A stretch of DNA of 64,000 bases, from contig CM031879.1 in the NCBI GenBank assembly GCA_018697195.1, positions 36,443,408 through 36,507,407 on the forward strand, read 5' to 3'. The translations under genes were made by a program, and so were the position numbers. Under the pieces are notes generated by a model. That model saw only the letters and a program-made list of their open reading frames with translations, was not told the DNA's origin and ran no database searches. Origin of the DNA: Certhia americana (lineage: Eukaryota; Chordata; Aves; Passeriformes; Certhiidae). Positions 27,724-41,510 of the stretch are shown piece after piece (positions within the stretch are counted from its first letter, which is position 1; each line of letters begins with the position of its first letter).

Positions 27724-30700
27724 AGATGCAACCCCTTTCAGTTGCAGTCTCTCTGTATCATGTGTCTGGACCCTTCTGTCTTCTGTAAACTCAGCACATT
27801 CAGGTTTTGGTCCAGTTGGCAGGACTGCTGATACATGAACTGTTCTCAGTCCTCCTGATGTGCCTGGAGCTGCCTGAAGCAAAAAAAAAAAAAAGTGTTG
27901 CTATATGAACAGAATAACTAGCAAGGGATAATCTTGGCAAAAATAATTTCTATTAGCATTGTGAAATTTGACATTATTTCTATGATTACCAGTTCTAGAA
28001 ATAATGTATTCTAACTGCAGCTATGTGTGTAATGCCTTCTACAGTTAAGTTTTGGAAAACATTTATCATTCTGATGCTGTTTTCAGGTGCTCATAGCTTT
28101 ATGGATGCATTCAGATTTTGTTGTTCAACCCTGCTTAGCTAATGCCAGATGAAGAAACAATGCTTTCTGATGGAAATCATGTAGAGGGTATTGTGGAGAA
28201 AAGAGTGTTCTACAACTTGAAAAAAAAAGAAGTAGGAACTGGAAATTTGATCACTTTAATTTAATAGACACAGACTATTTATTCTTGTACTTTATAAAAG
28301 AAGAAATAGCCTGCACATTAGGACTAGGTACCTACTACTTGGCTAGTGACAGATCATGTGTCTAATTACCCTAACCACATCTCTGTTGTTGTGTTCTGTC
28401 TTCTTACAACAGCATCAGACCTGTCTATACAAAAGCATTGTTACAAAGATGAACTTAATGAAGCAATAATAATCACTTTCTATTCTAGAAATTCTCCACA
28501 GTCTTCAAAACAAACCTTGTGGGTTTCATTAGTCCTTCATTGCAAGGCATACAGTTGTCCAGCCTTTGTCTTCAAACTTCTCTCTGTCACGTAGATGAGC
28601 ACATATTCTGCTATGTCTTTTCTTCAGCTTCCTGAAGCTGAAATGGAGGACAGGAAATAATTTCCCCAGAATGGACCAGCCAAAAATATGTTTACCATGG
28701 ATGATACCACTCAGTTCTGCAGGAGTCAACACACCGTTTAGTATTGTTACTGCAAAATCACGTTTATCAGAGAACTCAACTGACAGGCTGAGAACTCTTT
28801 TTGAAATTGTCTGTTGTGTGGCTTTGAACAGCTCACTTGTTCTTTTCAGTCTAGAAGAAAAATGTCTATAAACCCTCTGCAAATTTACTTTATTATTGCA
28901 GCTGATAAAAATGGAATCTATGCAAGAGAGAAACACACTTCTGCAATTGTTCCAAAACTGTATTCTGTTTGACAGTCTGGTTCAGACTGCTCTATCTCAA
29001 GTTATTTTGGAGGCTACCTGATCTAACAAAACCTGAAGCAGTCACTCCTTAAATGCTGCCTTATTGTTTAACAAGTGCCACCCTTGGTCAAGGGAACAAG
29101 AAATTTCTCCTGTACAAGGTAACATGAAATGAATTTGAAAAATGATCTGCCACTTGTGTTTGTTGTGAATTTTGTCTCAAAAATTTATGAAAGCTTTGTC
29201 ATGGTCAGCAGGAAAGATAAATGGAAGCTGTGACTTGAGTCAATCAATGTTGAAACACACCAAATCAATTAAATAAATGGAAACATTTAACAGAACCTAT
29301 ATCAATAACCACAGATGAATATTAATGCAGACCTGTAAGATTTGGAGTTGGGGAAAATTAAACAGTGTAAAGAATAGAAAATGCTTAGAGAGGAAGAGTT
29401 TCACTGCATTTCTGCTGCTGATCACCCAGAAGGATTTGGCACTGAAATGAAAACTGTGCTAGGACTTGAACAGATAAGCTGGAGCTGTATTATTTTTCCA
29501 TAATAAATCTGCTTTACCTTTCTCTCCTTTTTTCAGCTATAATCTTCACATAGCTTTTAGATTTTTTGGGTTTGTGTTGTTTATGTTAGTGACTCATAAT
29601 AGAGAACACACATGAATATTGGTGTTTAATTACATGATCTGGCAAAGTTCATGATTGGATTTTGAAATGTACAACACCACAGGGTAGTTAATATAAATAT
29701 GGGCATTGCCTTTTCCCTAGGTGAACTATTCAGTGGGTGGTAGTTCCTCATAGTTGTGTAGAAGACCATCTTTATGATGGGGTAAGTTTCTCTAGTTAAC
29801 TTTCTGAATTTTCCCAGAGACCCTGTTTATAACTTAAGATGACAAGGTTGTTGATGACAATAGGAGTCATGATTGCAATTAGGCAACTCTTAAGAGATGT
29901 TTAGGTTTAATGCTGTAGCTGTATCTTTTAAGAGCATGAGAAAGTACTAAGCAATGCTTGAAGGGAGTCTGACTGTGACAATAAGGAGTACTGCATTGAA
30001 ATACAAATACTGAGGATTACTAAGTGGATACAAAGATATTAAAATTCTTACATCAAAGAAAGTGGTGCTCAAAAGCAATTTTATAGAGTCTGGTGTGCTG
30101 GAGGAAAGAGTATGCTATTCAGATTGGAGATTTTGCAGAACTTTAGAAAAAAATTAATGATTATAAAAATCATGGGGCAATTTTTGTCTTTCAAATAACT
30201 GAAAAGGGGAATACATATTCAAAATAAGAAATGGAATAATTTGTGTCTTTCTCTTCCACTTCCTGGCCACAGCATTAGTAACTGAGACATACACACAGAG
30301 AAGATTTTGAAAAAATATGAAGTTTTCTTAAGAACTTGATTTCTGCATCGCAACCAGTTATCTTTGGGGTGCAGCTTTCTTTCATCAGAGAACACTGCTG
30401 GAAGGGGTCTAAACAAGGTTTCTTGTATAGAATCCTAATTGAATTCAAGTGTCCCTCTGAGCTGGGATGTGTCCCTGAAAGACAGAAGAAACAAAAGAGA
30501 GCATCATGCAGTTAAATTCACCTTGCTGTATCTCAGCTTCAGTAAGTTGGTGGATGGTATGACCTCAGAGAGGTTCATCTCACTGCTAAGGGGAATTTCT
30601 TAGCTGAGTGAGAGCAGACAGGAAAACAAGCAAACAAACCACCACCAGCAACAATAATAATGAAAACTGCTGCTTCTAATTACAGACTGAACTGAAAAGG

Positions 30701-31881
30701 ATCAAAATTTATTCTCTGTGCCTGATGTAGTTGCTTATAAAATTGTATATTCTACACTAACATAATCTTGAGCAGTTTGAAATTTCATTTCTGTTTCTTA
30801 TTTCTAAGAGGCACCTTTTTATTTCTTTATAATGACATGAACATCAAAATGTTCAATATTTTTAGAAGCTAAGTAGGAAAATAAGTTTGTTTGCTTCCTT
30901 CCTCTCTTTCCCAGGAGGGCAATGGAGCTCCTGCATATAAATAAGAACACAGCTTTGACCATTTGTCAGAAAAGAGAGGGAAATATCCATTACTTAGCAA
31001 AGAAATAGGTTTTAAAACATAAATCTAGTGTGGAGGCAATAAGAAAACTGACTATACCAAAAGGATTGGTACAAACACAACTACATTGTCTATTGAATTT
31101 TGATTCCCTGTTTTTATCCTTAGGACTCTTGAATTGGCCTACTATATCTTGACACCACCACAAAAATGAACAATTCTTTTGGATTTAGACACCCTTTAGT
31201 TTTCAGGCCAGGTAAGTTTTATCAAGGTAACCATTCTGACAGGATATAAATCTGTTCTTAATCCTGTTGTGAAAATCACTGCAGAAATGTGCTGGTTCTT
31301 TGTCCCATTGCTGTGTTTCACAGAGCTAACGTATTGGCATGAACACTTGTATAACATTGCTTTCACTAGGGGAATTCTGAAATTTCAGCTTTTCTGGCAT
31401 ATTCTAAACATGCAAAATATTCTTTACAAGGACAAGACAGCAAAAAGTCTCACTTTACTGTCTCTCCTTTGGCACATTAGATTTTTATTTTGTTTTGTAA
31501 CTTGTGTGGGTAGTCATCTGTATGATGACTCTTGAAATGAGAAAAAGAATTAAAAGAACACCAATGTCAACTCTGGGACTAGCAGGAGTCCCTTCTCAGC
31601 CAGTCCTCAGGTCTGTGCCTTCCCTGACTACTCAAAACACCAAAGAAGACCCAATTTAAATTAAGAGGTTCTAACCATCTCTTAACACTTTTCCTAATAC
31701 TTGCAGCTGTATGTAGGAATAAGGAGGAATTTATAGGTAGTACTCTATGCTTTATAACAGGTAAGAATGGGTGAGAGTGACAACTGTTTTTTGTGAAAAT
31801 AATCCCCCTAAGTTTCCATCTGTCAATTAAAAGAATTCCTCAGAAAGTGAAAGTGAACAACTGTAAGTATAATTGGAACAT
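27724..31881. other. AT-rich unique non-coding DNA
   Basis: No gene is supported. The longest frame is 135 codons on the minus strand (28529-28936), with a basic middle section but no family I recognise. An A14 run lies near 27881-27894. A 12-bp inverted repeat is at 27971-28007. Confidence 0.6.
27971..28007. repeat. 12-bp perfect inverted repeat, 13-nt spacer
   Basis: ACATTATTTCTA (27971-27982) and TAGAAATAATGT (27996-28007) are exact reverse complements. Transcribed RNA could form a 12-bp stem with a 13-nt loop. It is AT-rich and isolated, so chance is possible. Confidence 0.88.
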
Positions 31882-31882
31882 A

Positions 31883-31962
31883 CCATAGAATTACAGAATT
31901 ATTTGGTTTGGAAGGGCCCTTAAAGATCACCGAATTCCAAATGCCCTGTCATGGGGGTATAG
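31883..31962 (-). mobile_element. short CR1 LINE 3' tail
   Basis: The plus strand reads CATAGAATTACAGAATT, then TTTGGTTTGGAAGGGCCCTTAAAGATCA, then TTCCAAATGCCCTGTCATGGG in three consecutive blocks. This is the antisense of a CR1 3' end, including the terminal ATTCTATG-type octamer repeat at its left edge. It is only about 80 bp, so it is a strongly 5'-truncated insertion. Similarity stops near 31962. Confidence 0.88.
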
Positions 31963-34900
31963 TTTCACTATAATTGTCTAGTTTTACAGTTTTATGCTAC
32001 ATATTTTCATTACTAATTCCCAACTGTAGATGAACTAAAACTTCATAATTCTTAGTGCATTTTTAGTGTGTCTAGATGATGAAGGGCGGCTTATACCAAG
32101 TGAGACTTGCAGGTGCTATCAATTTCTTTGCACTATTGAATTGTTTGCTTAAAAGAAGAAAATAAAGCCCCGTGTTCATCCTACATGACAGCACAGAATA
32201 AGTGAGGATGTTTTTCTGTTAAAAAACCCCTGCTGAAAAAAAACCCTGCTCAGGGTGCTGTTGGGAATAATGGAGTTTTGTTGGCTCAGCATGGTGTCCA
32301 TTTGAGACACTGGGATGGGAATTTTACTGAGACTATTAGAGTGTCTGTCTTCCCAACATCTCAAACAAAAAACTGAGCCAAACCAGAGGGAAAATATGCA
32401 ACTCACAGACACATTGACAGGCAAGAATTTTTAATTTTAGAGCAGTGGAAAGCACCCAAGCCACATTTTGCTTGCTCAAAGGCAACTGGGTCTTCAAAAT
32501 AAGGTTCTTATTAGTCAAGCTTTGTAACAGCTCAAGCAGACAGTTTTATCTGATCAGGATACGAGAGGAGTTTCTTCAAAGAACTCAAAAAATAAGCTCA
32601 GTCCCCCCTGATCCCCAACATCAAGTCCTGCAGAGTAGAGGTGTCCCAGTGGCTTCCTGCAGCAAGTGACAATAAATGTTTTTTCTTTACCATATTACAT
32701 GGGATAGTGCTTTACTCTCCTATTCAGAGACACTTTGCTGGATCATTCAGAATAATTAGTTAAAAACATACTACTTTAGCAGAACATAGCTGATTAATTT
32801 CCTAGCTTAGAAGACACAGGTGTGGGAGGATAAAAGCTTTCTTTGTTTGAATAAACAGAAAATGTCACATAGCTTTTCAAATAATTTCCTTTAAAGGAAT
32901 CTAGGTAAATGAAGACAAAAGTACCTGTTCAATATTGATTCATTGAAAAGCAGAGAGATTTCTGCACTGTCTTGTTTTTGAAACAATGTTAAAAGCTGTC
33001 CTAGTGTAATTGTACTGAGCCTAATGAATTGTCAATGGAGATGAATTTGGTCCTGGTATCTCTGTTTTCACCTGCCAGAAAAAGAAACGTTTTTAATCTG
33101 ACTTTACATATTAATCACTCACAGACAAGGAGACAAGTCCTGGAACAATTCTGTCTTCTTTACACGGACTTTCTAATTCAGCTTGTTATATAATGAGGCA
33201 AAAGGAAAGTCAAGATCACTCAATTTTTGCAATTTCTTTGAATCAGTTCCACAGATTTTATCAGGTTTACCCCCAAACTCAAGAATTTCTAGCTGGACTA
33301 ATCATTGTCTGAGAAAATGCATAACTTTGAATTTGAAAGTATATTTGGAGCATGGAAAAAGAAAAAACACCTTGGAAATTTATTAGCTGACTTGTACACA
33401 AATAGTTGCTTCAAAAGAAATTTGGGTTACTTTCAAATATCTTGAATGCTCTGACTTTCAGATTGGTGGGAAAAGTGCTGTGTTCATGCTCTGCCTAGAC
33501 AGGCAAGGCACTCCTGCCATCACTGAGAGAGTGGCCCTGCAGTGTCTGGGCAAAGGGCCTGGGATCTCTGGGCTGGCAGTGGCCAGGGAGGGGCTCTGGA
33601 GTCAAGGCTGTGCTCTCCTCTTCCCTTCCCTCAGACCCTCCCTCACTGCACCAAACCTCTGGCATATCTGACAGACTCCAGCTCCCTGTTCCCAGATTAG
33701 AGGAAAATATGTTGAATTTAAAAAGCAGTCTCTTCTGTCTACATGTACCATGGCCTAGGATTTTTCCTGGAAAATATGTAACTTTCACAGTCTCATGGCT
33801 TCCAAATTCAGTATTGATAGCATGCATCTCCTGGAGAGCTTTAATTTAAGACTGCCAGGTAGCCTAATTTGGAAATTAGATTAAAGAGGTCTTTCTTTAA
33901 TCAGTAACATTTCTCTCATTAATGAAAACTTGTGTCTATCAGATGCGTTGAGTTGCAGACTTAGGCAAAATTATTTTTTTTGTTCTGGCTTGTTGTAAAA
34001 AAAGTCACATTATAAAATACAGATTTCAAGATACTGCCATTTTGAAACTGCTGTATTGTTGTGATTTCTCTTTTAAAAGAGGGGTTGGTTTCTCTTCTCT
34101 CACCACAATGGAATAATTGGTGGGCTGGCATGAATGAGTCGTGAGGTGCATACATCAGGGCTACTTAAGTCAACTTAAAGTCCTTCAAACCACAGTTGAT
34201 AATTGGAAATGAGAGCATAGGCAGGGTCCTCAAACCCTGATTAGAAGTTACTTAAAATAATTACAGAAGGAATGAAATCAATTTGAAATATTCTCACCCT
34301 GGTAGGTTGATCCTAGTTGGTGAACAGAAATCTCCATAAAATATGCTTGAATTTGATATTATAAAATCTCAGATTATGTGTTTAAAAAAAAGGTCATTGC
34401 TCAAATATACAAAAGTAGCCCGAAGAAGATGGAGATAAATGTTAGCAGGAAGTTAACAGTCATATAGTGTTTAACATTAGGTGTTATGTTCTCTATTACA
34501 CTGTATAGAATTGCTGTTATTACATTGTCTTTAATAGTGGAAATATTACTTTGATAAACTAGCTATATTTAGGCATAACAGCCCTAACTTTTTTATCGTT
34601 CATCACACTCACTTGCAAAACACCCATGTGATTTCATTATATGAGTCTATTTGCAATGTCATCTCCTTATATTTTAACCTGAATTTTTCCCCATGTATGC
34701 AATTATTTCCTCCTTTTACTTTTCCTGTTTTGATTTCTGCATTTGTGAGACTGATTGAGAATCACAGCTGTTTGGGAATGAGGTTAAAAATATCTGCTTG
34801 GGCCTACTGTAAAGCTTGAGGACTGATCTTTTTATTTGGAGACCTTTGTATTTCCCAAAATCTTCTGAACAGTAATATACGCATTATGGAGTACTGCTGT

Positions 34901-35899
34901 CATCCCAAGGCAGCCTTCCATAAAGTATTGACCATTAGTGCATTAACTGTCCTACTGCATCATTCACATGATTCATCAAGAGCCAAGAAAGAACAGTTTG
35001 ATTTTCTGGCTAGTACACAATCATCCTTAATGTATTTGCTGAGATTTAAATTCAAAGCCAGGTATTTCAAGGATTTCAGATAATACAATGTCATTAAAAG
35101 CTTTTGTGTCTTCATCAAGAGCTGCAGTTTAAGCCATATGTATCCTACACCTTCCTGTTATGACTGGGGTTTAGGTTTTCTGTTGATTCCTCCCTGCTCT
35201 TGCTTAGAATTCACATTGCCTTGGGAATAGATTTGCAGCTTTGTCCTAATCTTGTCATTGTGTAGATGGCAGAGCAATACTGCAACGATATTTAACTTTC
35301 ATAGTAAACCAGCTTTCACTTCTTCTCCAAGTCTGTGAGCTATCAGGATTTCTAAAGGAAGAAAAAAAGGAATTGAGTAACTCTTTCTCTTCCTGCTAAC
35401 AGAAATGAGAGCAGCAACTTACATTTATGCTCCTACTGAATTTTATTTTTCTAAATTTTATTTAAATAGGACAAAATGAGAAGAGAATTTCTTCTGGAAA
35501 GATCTACAACCTAATAAATGGTTATCTTTCCAGATATCCATCTACATAGATGTTCATGCTCCTTCCTAAGAAGACTGTGTCCATCTGATGGATCCACATG
35601 CACACCTCTGTGTTTCCTGTTATTCTTTGTGCTGACCCATTTTGGTTCTGTGTAACAGGAGACCAGGAAAACATTGGAAGGCTCACATGCATACGTCCAA
35701 AAGTTCCTTAAACATGTGGAAAGATTTTCAAGAATGTGCATTTTGCTGACCCAAGAACCAAACTGACTTTTAGAAACCTGCACCTTAAAGGATGTCAGAG
35801 AACAGTTTCGGATCTCCTGTTTTGGGGAGTATGCCTGTCCACAGAGGGTGACTGTGAAAAGTTGTGGCTTTACACTAGTGGCACTCTTTGTGTCTTTAT
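31963..35899. other. unique non-coding DNA with one GC-richer patch
   Basis: Mostly AT-rich sequence without genes. About 33485-33680 is clearly GC-richer than its surroundings and carries overlapping open frames on both strands (63 codons plus, 110 codons minus). I cannot match it to a gene or a repeat; a decayed transposon fragment is one possibility. Confidence 0.55.
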
Positions 35900-36063
35900 G
35901 TTGTCCAGGAAAGTGGAGTCACCATCCCCAGACATGTTTAAGAAATGACTGGACAAGGCAGTTAGTGCTATGGTTTAGTTGACACAGTGGTTTTCCATCA
36001 AAGTTTGCACCTGATGGTCTTGGAAGTCTTTTCCAACCTAAATGATTTTATGGTTCTGTGATA
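35900..36063 (+). mobile_element. CR1 LINE 3' fragment
   Basis: The plus strand carries GTGGAGTCACCATCCC, then ATGTTTAAGAAATGACTGGA, GTTAGTGCTATGGTTTAGTTGAC, GTCTTTTCCAACCTAAATGAT, and ends in TATGGTTCTGTGATAT. This is the usual CR1 3' order: the last part of ORF2, then the short untranslated region and the octamer tail. It lies in plus orientation, opposite to the copy at 31883. It is a heavily truncated non-LTR retrotransposon with no coding capacity. The 5' edge is approximate, because weaker similarity could extend upstream. Confidence 0.88.
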
Positions 36064-38990
36064 TGAGAAGCAGACACTTCTGATCAATTAACTCACTTAT
36101 AGAGGACTCCAGGTCAATCCAGTGAAGGAATACACAAGAAGAAAATGTTAATTCTTTATTCAGGGTTTGTTTAAGCTTAGATAGGTTTATAACACTTTTT
36201 ATATAAAATCAAAATGACAGGAACATTAAAACATGCCCATTTCAAAATATTTCACCAAGAACTTCTAGCCATGCATAAATTAGTTTTAATTTATATATCT
36301 TATTGATCTCAATAGAGGAAAAACAGAGATGTAAATTTCCTTGGATGAATGAGGGAGGGTTACTTTTTAAGCGAACAAAGTAGAAATGTGTGTGTTTAGT
36401 GGCAGACTATACTATATTTATGTACAGATGCATATATATCACATCACTTTATTCCTTTTACATCACTTAAGTACTTTTCCTGTCCTTGAAAATATAGATG
36501 CTCAAAAGTTCTTTGTTTAGTGTTGTAAAGAGACAGTTGTCAAACAGGAGTGATATGCAGGTACTGAAGCTCTTAGTAACATTTATTTTATATTTTAAAA
36601 TAGGGATTTAGTTTGCAGTTAATCTCTAATTTCTTCTTTTGAGATTACTTTGAAAAAATAGGGGAAAATAACTATGTATCAAGTTATGACTGTTTCTTTA
36701 CAAATTAGGAAGAATTTTGTGAATTTGTCAGAATATTCTGACCATTTATTCTGCATGCTATCTTAGTTTGAAAATCTCAGGATGAAATATCTCTTTTTCC
36801 TTTATTATCTGAGGCTGTCTACTTGTAGGAAATCTATGCTGATGTCACTCATAGAAGGACAATATAACAGAAAGTATATGATTTGTTTCAGAAACAAGTT
36901 TTAATTTCTTTTAAAAGACCAATAATAAACATGCACAAAAATGTGCTCTATTCCAATGATATATTGAGATCAAATAAAATAAGATTTATTTTATTTTTTT
37001 CTTCCCTCAGCTTAATAGGTATAGTAAGTACTAAAGTGATCCTTTCAATTTAATGGGCATATGGCATAAGGTTAGCTTTGGAAAATTGTCATTCTCACAT
37101 TGCATCTTTGCCAAACATTGTTATTGAATTTTAGAAACACTAATTTAGAGTTTTAAATACAGAATGTCAGGAATATATCAGAAGAAGGCCTGATGAAGCT
37201 TTTACATAGGATCTATTATAGCTGAGAATCCTCAAATATCACTTTTATTGTGGAGCCAGCTTTTAAGCTAAACCTCACAGTGTTGGCTAGACTGTGCAAT
37301 TCCTAGTGGATCGATAATGAAATAGAGAGGGAAAAAAGTCCCTGTTCCACTCTGTGCTCAGGTTCTGCCTCTGACCCCTCACTTAGGGCTTCACATAGTG
37401 TGTACCTGGCTTACTCTCAAGACTTTACACAAACATGTCATTTTCTCCAAGAGGCTTCATTCTTGCTGCCTTCCCTGTAGATTCCTAACACAAATTCACA
37501 CCTATAAGGAACATGATGTTTATTGGTTGGCTTCAGCTGTTCCTGCTAGCCAGGAGAACACCATCAGAGTGTGGCCAGTATAACTACACGCAAAATGCAC
37601 TTAATGCTTATACGAACCTTCACCTCCAATCTAGCAAATGTTTGGTGGTAAAGTGGGAAGCGGTACAAGGAGACACCTAATCCTTTCTAATATCTATTCC
37701 TGTCAGAGAATTTATTCTTTCTGACAGAAAGTGTTTCCACTTAACAAGGCACCTCTGGAGCTTTTCCCATGGCCACGGGAAGGTATAACTGCTAAGCTGG
37801 GCTGTTCAAGTGTCATCTCACCCACAGGTAACCTCTGCAGACCCTCCTTTTGGACAAGGTGTGACATCACCCTGCATGTGTCAGGACAGAGCAGCTCTCC
37901 ATGCACAAGAAGAAAGCTCCAGCACAGGGGTTTCAGACCCACTGTCTCCACAGGGCTGTTTGACCTCTGCCCTGGTGCTGCTCACTGAGTCTCCCTCTGC
38001 TCACATACTGTTTTTCCACCCTGATGCCTGCAAAGGACATCTCAAAAATAATGTGGCTCTTTTCCTTGAGGTCTGGGTAAGTACCTTTGTAGGAGTCTTT
38101 CTTCCTCTAGTTTTGAGTCTTAAGACCCTAATCTACACCCATGTCATTTCTTTTCTGACTTATTTAAATATATGACCTGTATTTGCTGGCAGAAATGAAA
38201 GTTTTGATCCAAGACAAAGGGTGCATATGATTTGAGCATTGTGTACAACCAGCAGAGATCATCACATACCAAGTGTGCTTCACAAATAAAGACATTGCAG
38301 CCCCCAAAGCCTTACATACTTTAATAGAGGAAAGCTACACTAAAAAAAATCTGAGAAACCAAAAAGTCCTATTTGCTATGCACAAAATTGGATTTTAATA
38401 TATTCTCAGGTGTCTGTGAAAATTAATGAAATGTCAGTTTGAGAGCTGGAAAGGTATTTTTAGATAATATTTAAGTATGAGCAGGTGAAGATAAAGTACA
38501 TACCATGCAGTCAGATGGATGTCTGGTGCACTTACTTGTCAAGCATACATGCAAACAATTGCATTGAAGTGAGGCACTATTTAGAACAGCTGAAAATTAA
38601 TACCATGTTTAGCAAAATGCATGGGAAAATGGATACACTGCTTCACCTGTGAGATGTATTCTTTTTTCCATGAGGGCCAAAATTATGAGGAATTACTGAA
38701 AGAGATTTCAGCACCTTCTGTTAGGTACAGTGTGATGATAGTGTGCTAATGGAAATCAAACAGTATGAGTTGAAAGTAGCTGTAATCTTCATGCCTGTTA
38801 ACAACTGTAAAATCATTGACATTAACTGTAATATCATTCAGGACGGACTTTATGAGATTGGTGGGCAGATGGAGGAAAGGGAATTAAATCACATTTTCTT
38901 TGGAAAACTGCATATAGTCCTTTGCTTTGTCTTTCATGCCTCCTCTCACACCAAAAAGAATTCCCAACCTTTTTATTATGATTGTTAGTT

Positions 38991-39016
38991 GTAGTAGTAG
39001 TAGCAGTAGTAGTAGT
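38991..39016. repeat. (GTA)n trinucleotide repeat
   Basis: About eight GTA/GCA units contain one interruption (GCA). This short microsatellite produces a threonine-rich translation on the minus strand, which is not a gene. Confidence 0.85.
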
Positions 39017-41474
39017 TGTGATAGCAGCTACCAGTCTCAACTAAATTTGGCAGAAAACTGAAGCTCTCACAATTATTTAATTTTGTCAAGTCTCATGGAG
39101 CTGTGACACTGCTGCAGTAGGCCCAGTAAAGAAAGGGTAATGTTAGCTCACCAAGCAATGCTTGGTCTAATAAACTCCATATGCTTTGTTATTTCCTGTA
39201 CCTTCTAACACAACAATCACCCACAGGGTACTGACCTGTAGGAGGACAGACTGGTTTGGTGGCTGCTGAACTAGTTTTTTAGTTCACAGGGGATGTTGCT
39301 CAAACATTTAATCCTGAACTATCAGTAGAAACATTGCATTTTTGCAAAATCTTGTGAAATGGCTGGGTGTTGATTTTATTTTATTTTAAATCAATGGTGT
39401 ATTCATAAGTGACTTGTTGTACAATGTATGCACATTTCATTCTTTCATAACAGAGGAAAGCAAGTTTCCACTTATTTCTTTTCTGTCTGAAGCTGTAACG
39501 CTGGGTCTGTGGCTATAATTCTATTTCAAATACTGATACACAGAAATATTTCCATGAAATTCAGCATTAGGAGTGTCAGAGAAAGAAATGGTGAAGAGTG
39601 TAAGATGTTAAGCAAAACTCTTGCTAAGCAGGATGAGTCTTTAGCAGTCTCCAAAAGATGGTAGTTGAACTTTAAAGGTTGTGTATGCTTCAGCAGGCAA
39701 AAGCTGTGCTTCAGCAAACCTTAGACTAAGTGGCACTAATGCTAAATGCACATTGCCCACTTCCATAAAAAGAGCAGTGAAAAAACCCTTAAAATCACAC
39801 TTGCTTAAGGATTTAGGAAAAAAAGGTGACTTGTGGGTGGATGAGATTTAAGCATCATATAAATAAGCTAAGTGTAGTGAACAAACTTAAATCTCTTTAA
39901 GAAATGGAATTGTCACAGAGGAATCAATAAGTCTTAAACCAACAAAAAACCCCATTGCAATATCTCATTGATAAGACATTGTGGGTTTAGGATATATTTA
40001 TTTTTAGGGAATTTCTATGATGACTCAGGTTCTTTAATGTTGATTACTTGAGTATCATTTTGTCTTTTATGTCTCACAGGAACTGAATCACAATGATAAT
40101 GTAATACATTAAAAAATGTAGGTAAAAACAGAATGATGTTCCAGATACATTAAGTATTACCCAATTTTAATAGGAACGCATTTAGCAGCATATGAACTTT
40201 ATTTACTAGGAAATGTAAGAAGATCTGCAGGCACAGCGTTCAGATTCTTGACAATATCAAGCAATCATACTTGTAAATGAAGTTACTTTTCTTCTCAATA
40301 TTCTTCACAAGAAGCACTTTTCTAGAGATGCTGTTTTGTTATTTATTTAAGCAGTTTTAAAACAAAGCCACAGATTGTGAAATCATGTCACTGCCTTTTT
40401 CTTCAAATTGACAGCTAGTGTATCTTTTCAAAAGTCTCAGATGATTTATAGTTAGCTGGCCATGTTAAAGATTTAAACTTTCAGTTAATGTTTGCCCTTT
40501 CCAAGAGAAGATAGTTTGCTACATCTTGCTCTCCTGTAGACTCTCACTACAGCCCTTCTCCTGACAAATGGAGCTAGTAGCGTGCTAAGGTTTCAGCCCT
40601 GCTGCACATTACTTTATTTTCAGATAAACAGAAGTAATTTACCTGGTGGCCAGAAAATGAACACCTTCAGCTTTGTCAGAAGGATTATATTACAGTCAAA
40701 AGAACTGCAGTGGCTACAGAAGTATATGCTGTTCTTGGCCATGTGAATTCACAGATCTTCTTTCCCTGCTTGTTTTTTGATAAGTTTAGCACAATTCAGA
40801 CCCTGAATCTGATGTGGGGCCACAAGACTACTACTGCAGTGTTTAGTTGCTAACACTTTGTTAGAAATTCACTTACAGTTTCTGTTAGTTAACATCTTTC
40901 TTTCATGTCTATATTGCTGGAAATCCTGAGGCATAGGCCCAAGGCAAAATAATCATGCTCTCCTTGCTGAAACCGGGAAAGTGAGAATCTCCCAAGTGAA
41001 AATGGTTTCCCTTTCCTTCCTGTTTTATCTTTAAGTTTTGTTCTTTTGTTCAATGTAGTACCAAACAGGTAAACTGTGGCACATAACTATTATTCAGGTG
41101 AAACGCCTCCTACCTTTCTGCATTGTTTCTTTCCTATTCTTTTTGCTTTGCTTCTTCTATTCATTTTGTTTCTTTCTTTAAATCTTCCTAAAGAGGCTTT
41201 CAGAAATCCATTTAGTTTGACTCAGTTTGAAATATAAATAGCAGGCAGATCACTGTCCCAAATATCATCTGTGTGACTCTCTTTAGCACTTAAACAGCAT
41301 CCGGTATGAGCCTGGCACCAGCACAGAGAGGAGTCTCTGCAGACTAAGCTGATTTAGACACACGTCATGAGACCAGCATGTCAGTAATTGCCAGTTTACA
41401 TGCTGAAGAGCTCCTATCTGGTAGCGGAGGAGAAAATTTCGTGATAAATTACCACAGAGCAGGTCTTAATATAG

Positions 41475-41510
41475 GTCATGTATATTTTTACTGTCATGTA
41501 TATTTTTTCT
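41475..41510. repeat. 18-bp tandem duplication
   Basis: Two adjacent copies of GTCATGTATATTTTTACT / GTCATGTATATTTTTTCT differ at one position. It is probably a replication-slippage duplication. Confidence 0.85.

Noticed and set aside
27449..27882. Frames of 92 to 134 codons with Pro/Leu/Phe or Glu/Arg/Gly/Lys repeats
   Set aside because: They are translations of the hexameric pyrimidine tract on either strand and not proteins.
28529..28936. 135-codon minus-strand open frame
   Set aside because: It has no recognisable domain or promoter context, and such lengths are expected by chance in 64 kb. Overlapping frames are open on the other strand.
37810..38175. 121-codon plus-strand frame in a GC-richer patch
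   Set aside because: No family is recognised. Frames on both strands are open because of composition.
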